DNA of 45,000 nt, from NCBI RefSeq assembly GCF_000264945.2, contig NZ_CP013071.1:1-45000 (forward strand), given 5' to 3'. Both the position numbers and the translations under genes were made by a program. The notes under the pieces are model-generated. The model searched no databases and was not told the origin of the DNA. It saw only the letters and a list, made by a program, of their open reading frames with translations. Each line of letters opens with the position of its first letter. Within the stretch, counting starts at the first letter, position 1. The DNA comes from Sphingobium indicum B90A. GTDB taxonomy: Bacteria; Pseudomonadota; Alphaproteobacteria; Sphingomonadales; Sphingomonadaceae. Shown one piece after another: positions 32,443 through 42,512 of the stretch.

Positions 32443-33608
32443 ATGAATTCTGAGACAGTGGCTTCTTCCTCCCCCATGGCGACGACTCGGGCCAGAGCCG
32501 CCCCTCCGCGCTCAAGAGCCCACGCACGCGCCTGATCCTGCTGATTGCGGCGCTGGCGCTGATCGGGGGCGGCGTGCTGTGGTTCATCCGCTTCGAAACC
32601 TTCGGCAAATATCAGGAATCGACCAACGACGCCTATATCCAGGCCGATTCGATCACGGTCGCGCCGAAGGTGTCCGGCTATGTCGACCGCGTCTTCGTCG
32701 AGGAGAACCAGGATGTGAGGGCAGGCCAGCCGCTGGTGCAGATCGACCCCCGCGATTACCGGGCGCAGGCTGCCCAGTCCGTGGCGCAGATCGATGTGGC
32801 CAGGGCCAATGCCGCCGGCGTCGTCGCCCAGATCGCGGAGCAACGCGCCGCCATCGCCCAGGCCGAGGCCGATCTGAACGCCGCCAACGCCAATGCCGCC
32901 TTCGCCGCGAGCGAGGTGGAGCGCTATCGCCCGCTGGCGGCGAGCGGGGCTGAAACCCGCGAGCGCCTGTCGGAGCTTCAGAACCAGGCAATCCAGGCGC
33001 GGGCAAGGGCCGCCGCCGCCAGGGCGACGCTGACCAGCGCGCAGAAGCGGATCGCCACCCTGCAGACGCAGGTGCGGCAGGCGGAAGCGCAAGGCGAGGC
33101 GGCGCGCGCGCAGCTTTCGGCCGCCAGCACCAATGTGGAGGCGACGATATTGCGGGCGGCCGCGGACGGGCGGATCGGCGACAAAAGCGTCAGGCAGGGC
33201 CAGTTCGTTCAGGCCGCCAGCCGCCTCATGACGCTGGTCCCGAAGGCCAGCCTTTATGTCGAGGCGAATTTCAAGGAAACGCAACTGGGCCTGATGCGCG
33301 TCGGCCAGCCGGTGAAGATCGAGGTCGACGCGCTGCCCGGCGTGGAGCTGCCGGGGCGGGTCGCCAGCATCGCGCCCGGCACCGGCGCCCAGTTTTCGGT
33401 CCTGCCGCCGCAGAACGCCACCGGCAATTTCACCAAGATCGTCCAGCGCATCCCGGTGCGCATCGCCGTCAGCGCCGGACCCGAAACCCGGAAGCTGCTG
33501 GTGCCCGGCATGTCCGTCGAAGTGTCCGTCGACACCCGTTCGGCCCGGAACGCCGCCGCGCAGATCCGCCGGGAGCAGGAGCGGCATAACGCCCGGATCG
33601 GCCGATGA
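32443..33608 (+). CDS. emrA: EmrA/HlyD-type membrane fusion protein, apparent N-terminal frameshift
   Basis: A periplasmic adaptor subunit. The body (from GTG 32574, 344 residues) has the biotinyl-lipoyl halves (TNDAYIQADSITVAPKVSGYVDRVFVEENQDVRAGQPLVQID and ILRAAADGRIGDKSVRQGQFV), a long alpha-helical hairpin between them and the beta-barrel. The inner-membrane anchor, LILLIAALALIGGGVLWFI, lies upstream in the same frame but has no start codon there. An ATG at 32443 starts MNSETVASSSPM in the neighbouring frame. One extra G at about 32478 (ATGG to ATGGG) would join them as MNSETVASSSPMGDDSGQ. Either a base was lost or translation begins late, without the anchor. It overlaps emrB by ATGA. Confidence 0.8.
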
Positions 33609-35161
33609 ACGCAACCGCCGCTTCGGCCGCGCCGCCCCAGCCCGAACGCGCCGACACCGCCGCATGGCTGGCCGTCATCGCGGGCAGCCTGGGCGCGATG
33701 ATGGCGACGCTGGACATTTCCATCGTCAACTCCGCGCTGCCCACCATCCAGGGCGAAATCGGCGCCAGCGGGACGGAGGGCACCTGGATCGCGACATCCT
33801 ATCTGGTCGCGGAAATCATCATCATCCCGCTCGCCGCCTGGCTGGAACGGCTGCTGGGGTTGCGTACCCTGCTGCTAGCCGCCGCCTTCCTCTTCACCGG
33901 CTTTTCCATGTTGTGCGGCATGGCCAGCGATCTGACCACCATGGTCATCGGCCGCGTCGGACAGGGCTTTACCGGCGGCGCGCTGATCCCCACGGCGATG
34001 ACCATCATCGCCACGCGCCTCCCCCGTTCGCAGCAGCCGATCGGCAACGCGCTGTTCGGCGTCACCGCCATTCTTGGGCCGGTGCTCGGCCCGCTGGTCG
34101 GTGGATGGCTGACGGAGAATATAAGCTGGCACTACGCCTTCTTCCTGAACCTGCCGGTGGGCATCCTGCTCATCACCCTGCTGCTGGCGACGATGCCGCA
34201 TCAAAAGCCGCGCCTCAGCGAATTCCGGCAGGCCGACTGGCTCGGCATTGCGGGCATGGCGCTGGGATTGGGCGGCCTCACCATCGTGCTGGAGGAAGGG
34301 CAGCGGGAACAATGGTTCCAGAGCAGCGAGATCGTCCTGATGTCGATCGTCTCCGGCGTCGGCTTCATCCTGCTGTTCGCCGGGCAATATTTCGCGAAAA
34401 GGCCGGTCATCCGGCTGAAACTGCTGCTCGACCGGCAATTCGGCGCCGTGGCGCTGATGGGGCTGGTGATCGGCATGATGCTCTACGGCACCGCCTTCGT
34501 CATTCCGCAGTTCCTGGCGGCGATCGCCGGCTATGACGCGCTCCAATCGGGCCGGATCGTCCTGCTGTCGGGCATTCCCAGCCTGATGCTGATGCCGCTC
34601 ACCCCCCTGCTGATCCGGCACCTCGACATCCGCATCGCGGTGGGCGCCGGGCTGTTCATCATGGCGACGAGCTGCTGGGTCGACACGGTGCTGACCAACC
34701 AGGCGGTAGGCCATGATTTCGTCGAGTCGCAATTGCTGCGCGGCATCGGCAGCGTGTTCGGTTTCCTCTTCCTCAACCAGGCGGCCATCGCATCGGTCCC
34801 GCGCGAGGATGCGGGCGATGCCGCCGGGCTGTTCAACGCCGTCCGCAACCTGGGCGGGTCGCTGGCGCTGGCGGGCATCGCCACCATCCAGGACCAGCGA
34901 AGCTGGCTGCACAGCCGCCGCATGGAGGAAAGCCTGAGCGCCAATAGCGGCCAGGTGCAGGATTATATCGGCGGCCTCGCCCATTCGCTGGGCGGGCAGG
35001 ACGCCGCGCTTCGGTCATTGTCCGGCACGATCCAGCGGGAGGCGCTGGTGATGACCTATAACGACATCTTCACGATGCTGGCGGTCGGCATCATCGCTGT
35101 ATTGCCGCTGGTACTGTTCCTGCGTCCCTTGCCCAAGGGGCAAGCGGTCGCGATGCATTGA
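33605..35161 (+). CDS. emrB: EmrB/QacA-family (DHA2) MFS drug efflux transporter
   Basis: A 518-residue inner-membrane antiporter with 14 predicted helices. ATLDISIVNSALPTI is the DHA2 motif D1 (LDxTIVNxALP), and GRVGQGFTGGALIPTAMTII and GPVLGPLVGGWLTENISWHYAFFLNLPVG are motifs B and C. It works with the EmrA adaptor and an outer-membrane channel to export drugs or aromatic compounds, driven by proton exchange. It is coupled to emrA by ATGA and followed 10 bp later by the outer-membrane factor, completing a tripartite operon regulated by the divergent MarR. Confidence 0.95.
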   Translation: MNATAASAAPPQPERADTAAWLAVIAGSLGAMMATLDISIVNSALPTIQGEIGASGTEGTWIATSYLVAEIIIIPLAAWLERLLGLRTLLLAAAFLFTGFSMLCGMASDLTTMVIGRVGQGFTGGALIPTAMTIIATRLPRSQQPIGNALFGVTAILGPVLGPLVGGWLTENISWHYAFFLNLPVGILLITLLLATMPHQKPRLSEFRQADWLGIAGMALGLGGLTIVLEEGQREQWFQSSEIVLMSIVSGVGFILLFAGQYFAKRPVIRLKLLLDRQFGAVALMGLVIGMMLYGTAFVIPQFLAAIAGYDALQSGRIVLLSGIPSLMLMPLTPLLIRHLDIRIAVGAGLFIMATSCWVDTVLTNQAVGHDFVESQLLRGIGSVFGFLFLNQAAIASVPREDAGDAAGLFNAVRNLGGSLALAGIATIQDQRSWLHSRRMEESLSANSGQVQDYIGGLAHSLGGQDAALRSLSGTIQREALVMTYNDIFTMLAVGIIAVLPLVLFLRPLPKGQAVAMH

Positions 35162-35171
35162 GGCTGGTTTC

Positions 35172-36611
35172 ATGCGTTTCCCCCAGACCGTCCTTTCTCC
35201 GGCCATCCTCCCTCTGCTGGCACTCGCCGCCTGCACCGCTGGGCCGGATTATCATGGACCGGAAGCCGCAAGGCCGGTCAGCCCCGCCGCCCAATTCGTC
35301 AGGGCGCCCGCCGACGCCAGCGCGCAGGCGCCCGCCGCCGCGGCCTGGTGGACGGCGCTGGGCGACCCGGTGCTCGACGCGCTGGAAAGCCGCGCGCTGG
35401 CCGCCAGTCCCGGCGTGGCCGTGGCGGAGGCAAGGGTGCGGCAGGCCCGCGTCTCGCTGCGGACGGAGCGCGCCAACGCCCTTCCCAATGTCAACGCCTC
35501 CGCCCTATACGTCCATGCGACCGTGCCCGGCGTCGACCTGGGCGGTTCGGAGGAAGACAGTGCGGAGGGCGGGGACAGCCAGTCGCTCAATTTCTACAAT
35601 CTGGGCTTCGACGCGAGTTGGGAGGTCGACCTGTGGGGTGGCCGGCGGCGCGGGATGGAGGCGGCGAGGGCTGAGGTTGAGGCGGCGCAGGCCAATGTCG
35701 CGGACGCGCAGGTCAGCCTGACCGCTGAAATCGCGCAAGCCTATGTCAATCTGCGCGACCGGCAGCAACGGATCGCGCTGGCGCAGCAGGCGGCCGCCCG
35801 GCAGCGCGAGATGCTGCGCCTGACGGAGCAGCGCCACGCCCAGGGGACCGCTTCCGCCCTGGAGGTGGAACAGCAGCGCAACCAACTGGAGCAGAGCGAC
35901 GCCGCGCTGCTGCCGCTCAGCGCGGAGCGCGACGCCTATCTGAACGCCTTGGCCACGCTGGCCGGGGAGGCGCCCGGCGCGCTCGACGCCATGCTGGCCG
36001 CGCCCGCCTCGGTCCCGCTGCCTCCGGCGCAGGTGGCGGTCGGCGATCCCGCCGCGCTGCTCAGGCGTCGTCCCGACATCCGGGCAGCGGAGCGCCGGTT
36101 CGCGGCCGCCACCGCCAGGATCGGCGTGGCGGAGGCTGCGCGCTTTCCCAGCCTCAGCTTCATGGGCCTGATCGGCATCGGCGGCACCGATCCGGGCGAT
36201 CTGGTCGACCTCGACACGCTGGCGGCCATCGCCATGCCGCGGCTGAGTTGGAGCTTCCTCGATTTCGGCCGCAACGCCGCCCGGGTGGGACAGGCCGAAG
36301 GCGCGCGGGACGAGGCGGCGGCGCAATATCGGCAGGCGGTGCTCAATGCCCTGCGCGACGGCGAGGATGCGCTTTCCCGCTTCGGCGCCCGGCGGTTGAG
36401 CGTCGCCAGCGCCGCCCGGTCGAAGGCTTCGGCGGACCGCGCCGCCGCATTGGTGCGCCAGCGTTTCGAGGCGGGAACGGCCACCCGCATCCAGCTTCTC
36501 GACGCGGAGCGGCAGAGCCTGTTGGCGGCGCAGGCGCTGACGCAGGGAACGGCGGCAATGACGGCGGATTACATAGCGTTGCAAAAGGCGCTCGGTCTCG
36601 GCTGGCGGTAG
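35172..36611 (+). CDS. Outer-membrane efflux lipoprotein (NodT/TolC family)
   Basis: A 479-residue outer-membrane factor. The signal peptide ends in the lipobox LAAC (C21 region: LLALAACTAGPDYHGP). It contains the duplicated OEP domains with helical repeats and the conserved FDASWEVDLWGG segment and LLRRRPDIRAAERRFAAATARIGVAEAARFPSLS typical of NodT. It should form the trimeric channel for the EmrAB pump. The spacing to emrB is 10 bp. It is a lipoprotein type, like other proteobacterial OMFs encoded next to efflux pumps. No frame disruption is seen. Confidence 0.93.
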   Translation: MRFPQTVLSPAILPLLALAACTAGPDYHGPEAARPVSPAAQFVRAPADASAQAPAAAAWWTALGDPVLDALESRALAASPGVAVAEARVRQARVSLRTERANALPNVNASALYVHATVPGVDLGGSEEDSAEGGDSQSLNFYNLGFDASWEVDLWGGRRRGMEAARAEVEAAQANVADAQVSLTAEIAQAYVNLRDRQQRIALAQQAAARQREMLRLTEQRHAQGTASALEVEQQRNQLEQSDAALLPLSAERDAYLNALATLAGEAPGALDAMLAAPASVPLPPAQVAVGDPAALLRRRPDIRAAERRFAAATARIGVAEAARFPSLSFMGLIGIGGTDPGDLVDLDTLAAIAMPRLSWSFLDFGRNAARVGQAEGARDEAAAQYRQAVLNALRDGEDALSRFGARRLSVASAARSKASADRAAALVRQRFEAGTATRIQLLDAERQSLLAAQALTQGTAAMTADYIALQKALGLGWR

Positions 36612-36719
36612 CAAATCGACCTTCCGTCAAGGCTTTGGACGCGACTGCCGGATCAACGGCACCTCCGCGCCCATGAAGATATGAAAATATGCTATGATGC
36701 CGGAGAGAAGAGAGGGCAT

Positions 36720-37418
36720 ATGGCCGACCTTTCGATCCGTTCGCGGCAGGAAGAACAGATGGACGCGCCGGACCTGGACCCCGCCGTCTATGAACGCGTG
36801 CTGCACGACCTGGCCCGCGTGAACCGCTGGACCTTCACCGCCTGGCCCGCCATCGCCTTCCTCAACCGCGCCATCGGTTCGGCCCGGCATTTCCGCCTGC
36901 TCGACGTCGGTTTCGGAGACGGCGACGTCCTGCGCGCGGTCGCCCGCTGGGCCAGGAGGCGCGGGATAGAGGCCGAACTGATCGGCGTCGACCTCAATGA
37001 AAAGAGCCTTGCCGCGGCCCGCCATGCGACTCCGCCCGACCTCGCCATCGACTATCGCGCCGGGGACTATCTGGACCAGCCGGAACAGTTCGACTTCATC
37101 ATCTCCAGCCAGGTGACGCACCATATGACAGATGCGCAGTTGATGACCTTCCTGCGCCATATGGAGGCGGAGGCGCAGATGGGCTGGCTGGTCTGCGACC
37201 TGCACCGACATGGCTTTTCCTATTGGGGCTTTCCGCTGCTTGCCCGCCTGCTGCGCGTCCACCGCATCGTGCGGGAGGATGGCCGGCTGTCCATCGCCCG
37301 GTCTTTCCGCCCCGGCGACTGGGCGGAGTTGTTGCCCCAGGCGGGCATCAGCCTGGACGATGTGCGGATCGTGCGGCGCTTTTCCTTCCGCCTGTGCGTG
37401 GAGCGGATATGCGGGTGA
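36720..37418 (+). CDS. SAM-dependent methyltransferase (polyketide-cluster type)
   Basis: A 232-residue class I methyltransferase. The SAM-binding motif I is LLDVGFGDGDVL (60-71), followed by LIGVDLNEKSLAAA (motif II acid) and FDFIISSQVTHHM. Its 3' end overlaps the end of the convergent FAD oxidoreductase by 71 bp. Such methyltransferases accompany type III PKS and oxidoreductase genes in bacterial alkylpyrone/alkylresorcinol or quinone-like clusters, where they methylate the product; the substrate here is inferred. The ribosome site GAGAGG 6-11 bases upstream of 36720 decides the start over an in-frame ATG at 36681. Confidence 0.85.
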   Translation: MADLSIRSRQEEQMDAPDLDPAVYERVLHDLARVNRWTFTAWPAIAFLNRAIGSARHFRLLDVGFGDGDVLRAVARWARRRGIEAELIGVDLNEKSLAAARHATPPDLAIDYRAGDYLDQPEQFDFIISSQVTHHMTDAQLMTFLRHMEAEAQMGWLVCDLHRHGFSYWGFPLLARLLRVHRIVREDGRLSIARSFRPGDWAELLPQAGISLDDVRIVRRFSFRLCVERICG

Positions 37419-38481
37419 GCAGCGCGGCCTGAACGCCGAGCCCCGGCATCAGGCCCAGCAACCGCATCAGCAGCCCGCGTCCCCATGGCCCCGCCGCCCC
37501 GTGGCGCAAGGCTTCGGCAATCGCCAGCGGCCGCCGGCTGCGGCGGCGCCACTGGTCCTGCCAGCCCATCGCCGCCTGCGGTCCGCCCCGCAGATAGGCC
37601 TGCGCCGCGCTGGTCCCGCTGTGGAGCGCGATGGCGATGCCGTCGCCGGCCAGGGAAGCGATCACCGCGCCCTGATCCCCGATGCGGAAGATGCCCGGCA
37701 CGCCCGCCGCGGCGCGCCAGCCATAGGGCACGCCGGCAATCGCATCGAAAGAGGGCGGCATCTTTCCGCCCATGCGCTCGGCCAGATGGGGCGCCTGCGC
37801 CATGATCGCCCGCATCATCGCGGGGACGCCATCCGACAGCCGGTCCCGCGCAACGGAAAGGCAGAGATTGGCGGCGCCGTCCTCCTGCAGCAGCAGGCCG
37901 GCATAGCCGCCGTCGAACAGGTGCATCTCGATCACGCCCGCCAAGTCAGCGCTGCCGGACAGGGTCGCGCGAAGCCCGACGCAGGGCGGTTCCCGACGGC
38001 CGGTGAGATCGCGGGCCAGCCCGCGCAATTCATGCTTGCCCGTCGCCAGGAACAGCGCGTCGCCGGCCAATTGCCCGCCATCGTCGAAGCGGATCGAGCG
38101 CGCTGCGGGGTCGGCGGCGCGCACCGCCCTGCCTCGCTGGACGACCGCTCCCGCCTGCGCCGCCCGACCGATCAGCGCTTCGTCCAGCACCCGTCGGGAG
38201 AGGCCCGCCGCGACATGGGGCAGCGGCAGTTCCATGCGCCGGCCGTCCGCCACCAGCCGCAACCGCCGGATCGGCCGCGCGCCCAGCGCGAAGGCGTCCA
38301 CGCCCAGATCGGCCAATGCCGCCAACGCATCCCAGCCAAGGAAGCCGCCGCACACGCCATCATGCGGGCCGCCCTGGCGGTCGATGAGATGCACCTGCGT
38401 CCCCGCCCGCGCCAGGGCGATCGCCGCCGCCGCGCCCGCCGGTCCGCCACCGACGACCAGAGCGGGCAGGCGCGCCTTCAT
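37348..38481 (-). CDS. FAD-dependent oxidoreductase (geranylgeranyl-reductase/PHBH-like)
   Basis: A 377-residue FAD enzyme. The dinucleotide-binding GGGPAGAAAA begins at residue 11, and FRIGDQGAVIASLAGDGIAIAL near 280 is the second FAD motif with the GDxxxxxxP-type aspartate. The RLRLVADGRRMELPLP segment is usual for the geranylgeranyl-reductase/aromatic-hydroxylase superfamily. Its start overlaps the PKS stop by ATGA, so the two are co-translated; it should hydroxylate or oxidise the polyketide. The C-terminal 25 residues (RTGGRKSAARSAHRPG end) are read antisense to the methyltransferase. Confidence 0.88.
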   Translation of the reverse strand: MKARLPALVVGGGPAGAAAAIALARAGTQVHLIDRQGGPHDGVCGGFLGWDALAALADLGVDAFALGARPIRRLRLVADGRRMELPLPHVAAGLSRRVLDEALIGRAAQAGAVVQRGRAVRAADPAARSIRFDDGGQLAGDALFLATGKHELRGLARDLTGRREPPCVGLRATLSGSADLAGVIEMHLFDGGYAGLLLQEDGAANLCLSVARDRLSDGVPAMMRAIMAQAPHLAERMGGKMPPSFDAIAGVPYGWRAAAGVPGIFRIGDQGAVIASLAGDGIAIALHSGTSAAQAYLRGGPQAAMGWQDQWRRRSRRPLAIAEALRHGAAGPWGRGLLMRLLGLMPGLGVQAALLTRISAPRTGGRKSAARSAHRPG

Positions 38482-39542
38482 GCCAGTCCTTCGAAGCGGA
38501 ACCCCTCCGCCGCCAGTCCCGGCCCGAAGGCCAGCGCCACCCCCTGCCCCGCACCCCCCATCATGTCGCGCAGGATGAACATCAGGGTGGAGGAAGACAT
38601 GTTGCCGAACCGCGCCAGCACGGCGCGGGAAGGCGCCAGGGCATCGCGGCCAAGCTCCAGTCCCTGCTCCACCGCGTCCAGGATCGACCGGCCGCCTGCG
38701 TGCACCGCCCATCGGTCTATCCCGGCCATATCGTCGCTTCCCCACAGGCGGCGACGCACCGAGGGATCGCCCAGCGCCGCCTGGATGCGCCCCGGCACCT
38801 CTCCGGACAGGTGCATGACGAAACCGCTATCCCCTATGTCCCAGCGGATCAGTTCCGCCGAGTCCGACAGGTTGAGCGAGAAGGGCCGGTCGATGGCGAC
38901 GCCAGCGCCCTCCCCCGTCACCAGCGCGGCGGCCGCGCCGTCCCCGAACTGGAGCATCATCAGCAGCCGCTCGATCTGCCGTTCCGGTTGGAAGTGCAGG
39001 GAAGACAGTTCTACCGTCACCACCAGCACCCGCGCATCGGGCTCCGACCGGACGATGTGCCGCGCCGTCCGCAACGCCGCGACGGCGGCATAGCAGCCCA
39101 TGAAGCCGACCAATGTGCGTTCGACCCCCTCCAACCCCAGACGTTCGGCGATGATCTGGTCGATGCCGGGGGCGACGAAGCCGGTGCAGCTCGCCACCAC
39201 CAGATGGCTGATCCCGTCGAGGGGCACCCGCGCCTTCAACCGCGCAATCGCCTCCATCGCCAGGCGGGGCGCATGTTTGGCATAGCAGCGCATGCGCAGC
39301 GAGGTCGGCGGCATATCCCCCGCGTAGAAGCCGCCAGGGTCGACCGGCGACCCGCCCTCCGCCGTCGGCGGCAGCGCGCACCAGCGATGCTCGATGCCGG
39401 ATCGCTCCGCCATGCGCTGGAACAGCTGCCGCTCTCGCGGATCGTCCAACTGCCCGGTCGCCCATCGGATGAACGGCCCATGCATGTCCAGCGCGGGCAC
39501 GGCGCACCCGATGGCGTTGATGCGAGCGCGCGTATCGGTCAT
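38478..39542 (-). CDS. Type III polyketide synthase
   Basis: A 354-residue chalcone/stilbene-synthase-fold enzyme that condenses malonyl-CoA onto an acyl-CoA starter. The catalytic triad is complete: C150 in VGFMGCYAAV, H281 in RWAVHAGG and N314 in RFGNMSSST. The C-to-H and H-to-N spacings (131 and 33) are typical. The active site is intact, so a pyrone, resorcinol or phloroglucinol-type product is expected; the exact product cannot be deduced. It heads an operon with the FAD oxidoreductase. About 300 bp of non-coding DNA upstream (39543-39840) contains its promoter; no motif stands out. Confidence 0.93.
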   Translation of the reverse strand: MTDTRARINAIGCAVPALDMHGPFIRWATGQLDDPRERQLFQRMAERSGIEHRWCALPPTAEGGSPVDPGGFYAGDMPPTSLRMRCYAKHAPRLAMEAIARLKARVPLDGISHLVVASCTGFVAPGIDQIIAERLGLEGVERTLVGFMGCYAAVAALRTARHIVRSEPDARVLVVTVELSSLHFQPERQIERLLMMLQFGDGAAAALVTGEGAGVAIDRPFSLNLSDSAELIRWDIGDSGFVMHLSGEVPGRIQAALGDPSVRRRLWGSDDMAGIDRWAVHAGGRSILDAVEQGLELGRDALAPSRAVLARFGNMSSSTLMFILRDMMGGAGQGVALAFGPGLAAEGFRFEGLA

Positions 39543-39840
39543 CGGGTCGCCTTGTCTCCTCTATTGGGTGAAACGTTCGGGTCACGACAAAGGATCAATC
39601 CCCCTCTGCCGTAAACCTCCCTCGGGCGCAGCAGGAGATCGGATCGCGCCGGATAAAAGCTGTCCCCCATTCGCAAAGACGGCGCCGCATCGGTTCCTCC
39701 GTGGCTGGCCCCATGGCGCCGTGCAGGACAATTTCCCACAATGACGGGCATCAGACGCGGAGTGGATCATTTTCACATGCGATTTCCACGCCTTGCCTTT
39801 GCGAGAATGACGGCGTGAAGTTGAAAATGCAAAGGGGGGA

Positions 39841-41784
39841 TCAGATTTCGACCTGCGATCCCAATTCCACCACGCGGTTCGTCGGCAGCTTGAAGAAATC
39901 CATCGGCGTCACCGCATTGCGCATCATCCATGCGAACAGCTTTTCGCGCCAGATCGCCATGCCGGGCTTCTCCGACGGGATCAGGGTCTGGCGGCTGAGG
40001 AAATAGCTGGTCTGGCTGACGTTGATGGGGCCGCCGCAGCCCTCGACGGCCTTCATCGCGGCGGGAATGTCGACCTCCTCCATGAAACCGTGGCGCAGCA
40101 CCACGCGGTAGAAGCCGGACCCCAGGTCCGTCACTTCCGAACGGCCGGTCAGCGGCAGGTGGGGCACGCCCTCCGTCCGCACGGTCAGGATGATCACCCG
40201 CTCATGCAATATCTTGTTATGCTTTACATTGTGCAGCAGCGCGGGCGGCACGCCCTCGACGCGGGAATTGAGGAAGATCGCCGTGCCAGGCACGCGCTTC
40301 AGGGAGCCGGAGACGGACTGGATGAACAGTTCGACATCCATCGCCCCTTCCAGCAGATAGAAGTTCATGATCTTCCGCCCGGTCGACCAGGTCGTCAGGA
40401 TGACGAACACCACCGCCGCCACCCATAGGGGGAACCAGCCGCCGTCGGGGATCTTCGTCGCGTTGGACAGGAAATAGGCGCCGTCCACCGTCAGGAACAG
40501 CCCCGTCACGCCAGCGGCAAGCAGCCGGTTCCAGCGCCATACGCTGAAGGTCAGCACCGCCATCATGCAGGTGGTGATGACCATGGTCCCGGTGACGGCG
40601 ATGCCATAGGCCGCCGCCAGGTTGCTCGACGACTGGAAACCCAGCACCAGCAGCACGACCAGGAACAGCAACGCCCAGTTGACCAGCGGCACATAGATCT
40701 GCCCCGCCGCCGCAGCGCTGGTATGGGCGATCTTGAGGCGCGGCAGGAAACCGAGTTGGACCGCCTGCTGCGTCACGGAGAAGGCGCCGGAAATCACCGC
40801 CTGGCTGGCGATCACCGTGGCGAGCGTGGCCAATATGACCAGCGGCAACCGCGCCCATTCCGGCGCGAGCAGGAAGAAGGGGTTTTCCGCCGCCGCGGGC
40901 AGGTCCAGCAGCAGGGCGCCCTGCCCCATATAGTTGAGCAGCAGGCAGGGGAAGGCGGCGTAGAGCCAGGCTATGCTGATCGCCTTGCGCCCGAAATGGC
41001 CCATATCGGCATAGAGCGCCTCCGCCCCTGTCACCGCCAGCACCACCGATCCCAATGCCAGGAAGGCGAGCTTCGCATCCAGCGCGAAGAAATGGATGGC
41101 CCACATGGGATTGACGATGGCGACGATCCCTGGATGGCGCGCGATGTTGAGGATGCCCAGCGCCGCCAACACCAGGAAATAAACCGCCATGATGGGCCCG
41201 AACAGCGCCCCCACCCGGGCGGTGCCATGTTTCTGGATCAGGAACAGCCCGGTCAGGATGACGATGGCGATGGGAAGGACGAAAGGCGTTAAACCGTCAT
41301 TCACCGTCTCCAGCCCTTCCACCGCCGAGAGCACGGATACGGCCGGGGTTATGATGGCGTCGCCATAGAATAGCGCCGCCGCCAGCACGCCCAATATGGC
41401 GATGGTCGGCGTCCATCGGCTCTCCCCCAGCTTGCGGGAGATGAGGGCAAGCAACGCCATGCTGCCGCCCTCGCCATGATTGTCGGCGCGCATGATGATG
41501 AACACATATTTGACCGTGACGATCAGCGTCATGGTCCAGAAGACCAGCGACAGGACGCCGTAGATGTGAGCGGAATCGACCGCCAGCGGATGGTGGCCGA
41601 CGAAGCTCTCCTTCAAGGCGTAGAGCGGCGACGTGCCGATATCCCCGAACACCACGCCCAGCGCCCCCAATGTCAGGAGAGACAACTTCTCCTGCGGATG
41701 GCTGTGGCCCACCCCCTCACCCGCTCGATCCGTCATCCGCACCGTACTCGCTGTTGCCGCGGCGGCTATCGCACGAAGCTGCAT
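39841..41784 (-). CDS. kup: Kup-family low-affinity potassium transporter
   Basis: A 647-residue K+ uptake permease of the Kup/HAK/KT family. It has about 12 membrane helices and the family signatures [17 protein letters not shown] near residue 45 and [19 protein letters not shown] near residue 140. The large cytoplasmic C-terminal domain is present ([29 protein letters not shown]). It takes up potassium by proton symport in the inner membrane. The start could be 41784 or the in-frame ATG 41736 (MTDRAGEG), which would give 631 residues, nearer the family average. Confidence 0.95.
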   Translation of the reverse strand: MQLRAIAAAATASTVRMTDRAGEGVGHSHPQEKLSLLTLGALGVVFGDIGTSPLYALKESFVGHHPLAVDSAHIYGVLSLVFWTMTLIVTVKYVFIIMRADNHGEGGSMALLALISRKLGESRWTPTIAILGVLAAALFYGDAIITPAVSVLSAVEGLETVNDGLTPFVLPIAIVILTGLFLIQKHGTARVGALFGPIMAVYFLVLAALGILNIARHPGIVAIVNPMWAIHFFALDAKLAFLALGSVVLAVTGAEALYADMGHFGRKAISIAWLYAAFPCLLLNYMGQGALLLDLPAAAENPFFLLAPEWARLPLVILATLATVIASQAVISGAFSVTQQAVQLGFLPRLKIAHTSAAAAGQIYVPLVNWALLFLVVLLVLGFQSSSNLAAAYGIAVTGTMVITTCMMAVLTFSVWRWNRLLAAGVTGLFLTVDGAYFLSNATKIPDGGWFPLWVAAVVFVILTTWSTGRKIMNFYLLEGAMDVELFIQSVSGSLKRVPGTAIFLNSRVEGVPPALLHNVKHNKILHERVIILTVRTEGVPHLPLTGRSEVTDLGSGFYRVVLRHGFMEEVDIPAAMKAVEGCGGPINVSQTSYFLSRQTLIPSEKPGMAIWREKLFAWMMRNAVTPMDFFKLPTNRVVELGSQVEI

Positions 41785-42252
41785 TATATTTCCAGTGGGA
41801 CTTTACGCGATCGGCATGGGATTCGCACAGGAATGCGCAATTGGGCATCCTCCCGGAAAGAGGATGCGAAAAATGAAAGGCTGGCATGAGCATCCGGCAG
41901 CCAGGATCGGGTGAGATTGGCGGGCCTGATCCTGTTGATCTTCACCTAGCCCGAAGGCGGGCTGCCGCGCAGGCTGGTTCTGGAGAACCCGGCGGCGGGC
42001 ATGACCATGCCGGAATTTGCGGCTGGCCGCGCTGCTGTTTCCGAGCGCAAGCTCCGGTGCGCATCTGACGATGATGGAGCCGCGTCTTTGGCGGCCGACA
42101 GAGCTTTCAGCGCTTCGTCGACCTTGGTGAGAACCGGGCGTGTTGTTTTTGCGGATTGTGGTGGTTGTTCTGTGGATTGCGCGTTGTGGCGTGCATTGCG
42201 CTGTTGAGCGCATGGACATGCGAATGGGTTTTATGGAGCGCGAGCTATAATG
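41785..42252. other. Intergenic region between kup and 5S rRNA
   Basis: This 468-bp stretch should hold the end of the rRNA operon and the kup promoter. A small dyad AGCCCG-AAGG-CGGGCT (41948-41963) could be a weak terminator. An initiator tRNA, often found after 5S in this group, was not seen. Open frames on both strands lack recognisable sequence and ribosome sites. Confidence 0.4.
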
Positions 42253-42367
42253 CCTGGCGACGACCTACTCTTCCGGGGCTTGAGCCACAGTACCATTGGC
42301 GCAGACTGGTTTCACGTCCGAGTTCGGGAAGGGATCGGGTGGGTCACAGACGCTATGGTCACCAAGC
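42253..42367 (-). rRNA. rrf: 5S ribosomal RNA
   Basis: On the minus strand it reads from GCTTGGTGACCATAGCG, through the conserved CCCGATCCCTTCCCGAACTC and GCCAATGGTACTG segments, to GTAGGTCGTCGCCAGGC. It lies about 145 bp beyond the 23S 3' end, the usual position. Exact termini are judged by eye. Confidence 0.95.
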
Positions 42368-42512
42368 AATAGAGCTTGCGCTTCGGGTTTTAATCGGTGC
42401 CGTGCACTTGAGGCAATGATGTCTGGCATGAGGGTGATCACCACATCTTTGACGCTGGTTTATTCCAGTGTTGTCATTGATGGTGGGACTCGCTTCTTTG
42501 GAGAAGCATTCA

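Noticed and set aside
41803..42219. Open frame of 138 codons between kup and 5S rRNA
   Set aside because: Composition is unlike a protein, there is no ribosome site and no family; treated as intergenic.
41785..42252. Initiator tRNA after 5S
   Set aside because: No cloverleaf or CCA-ending acceptor could be found on either strand.
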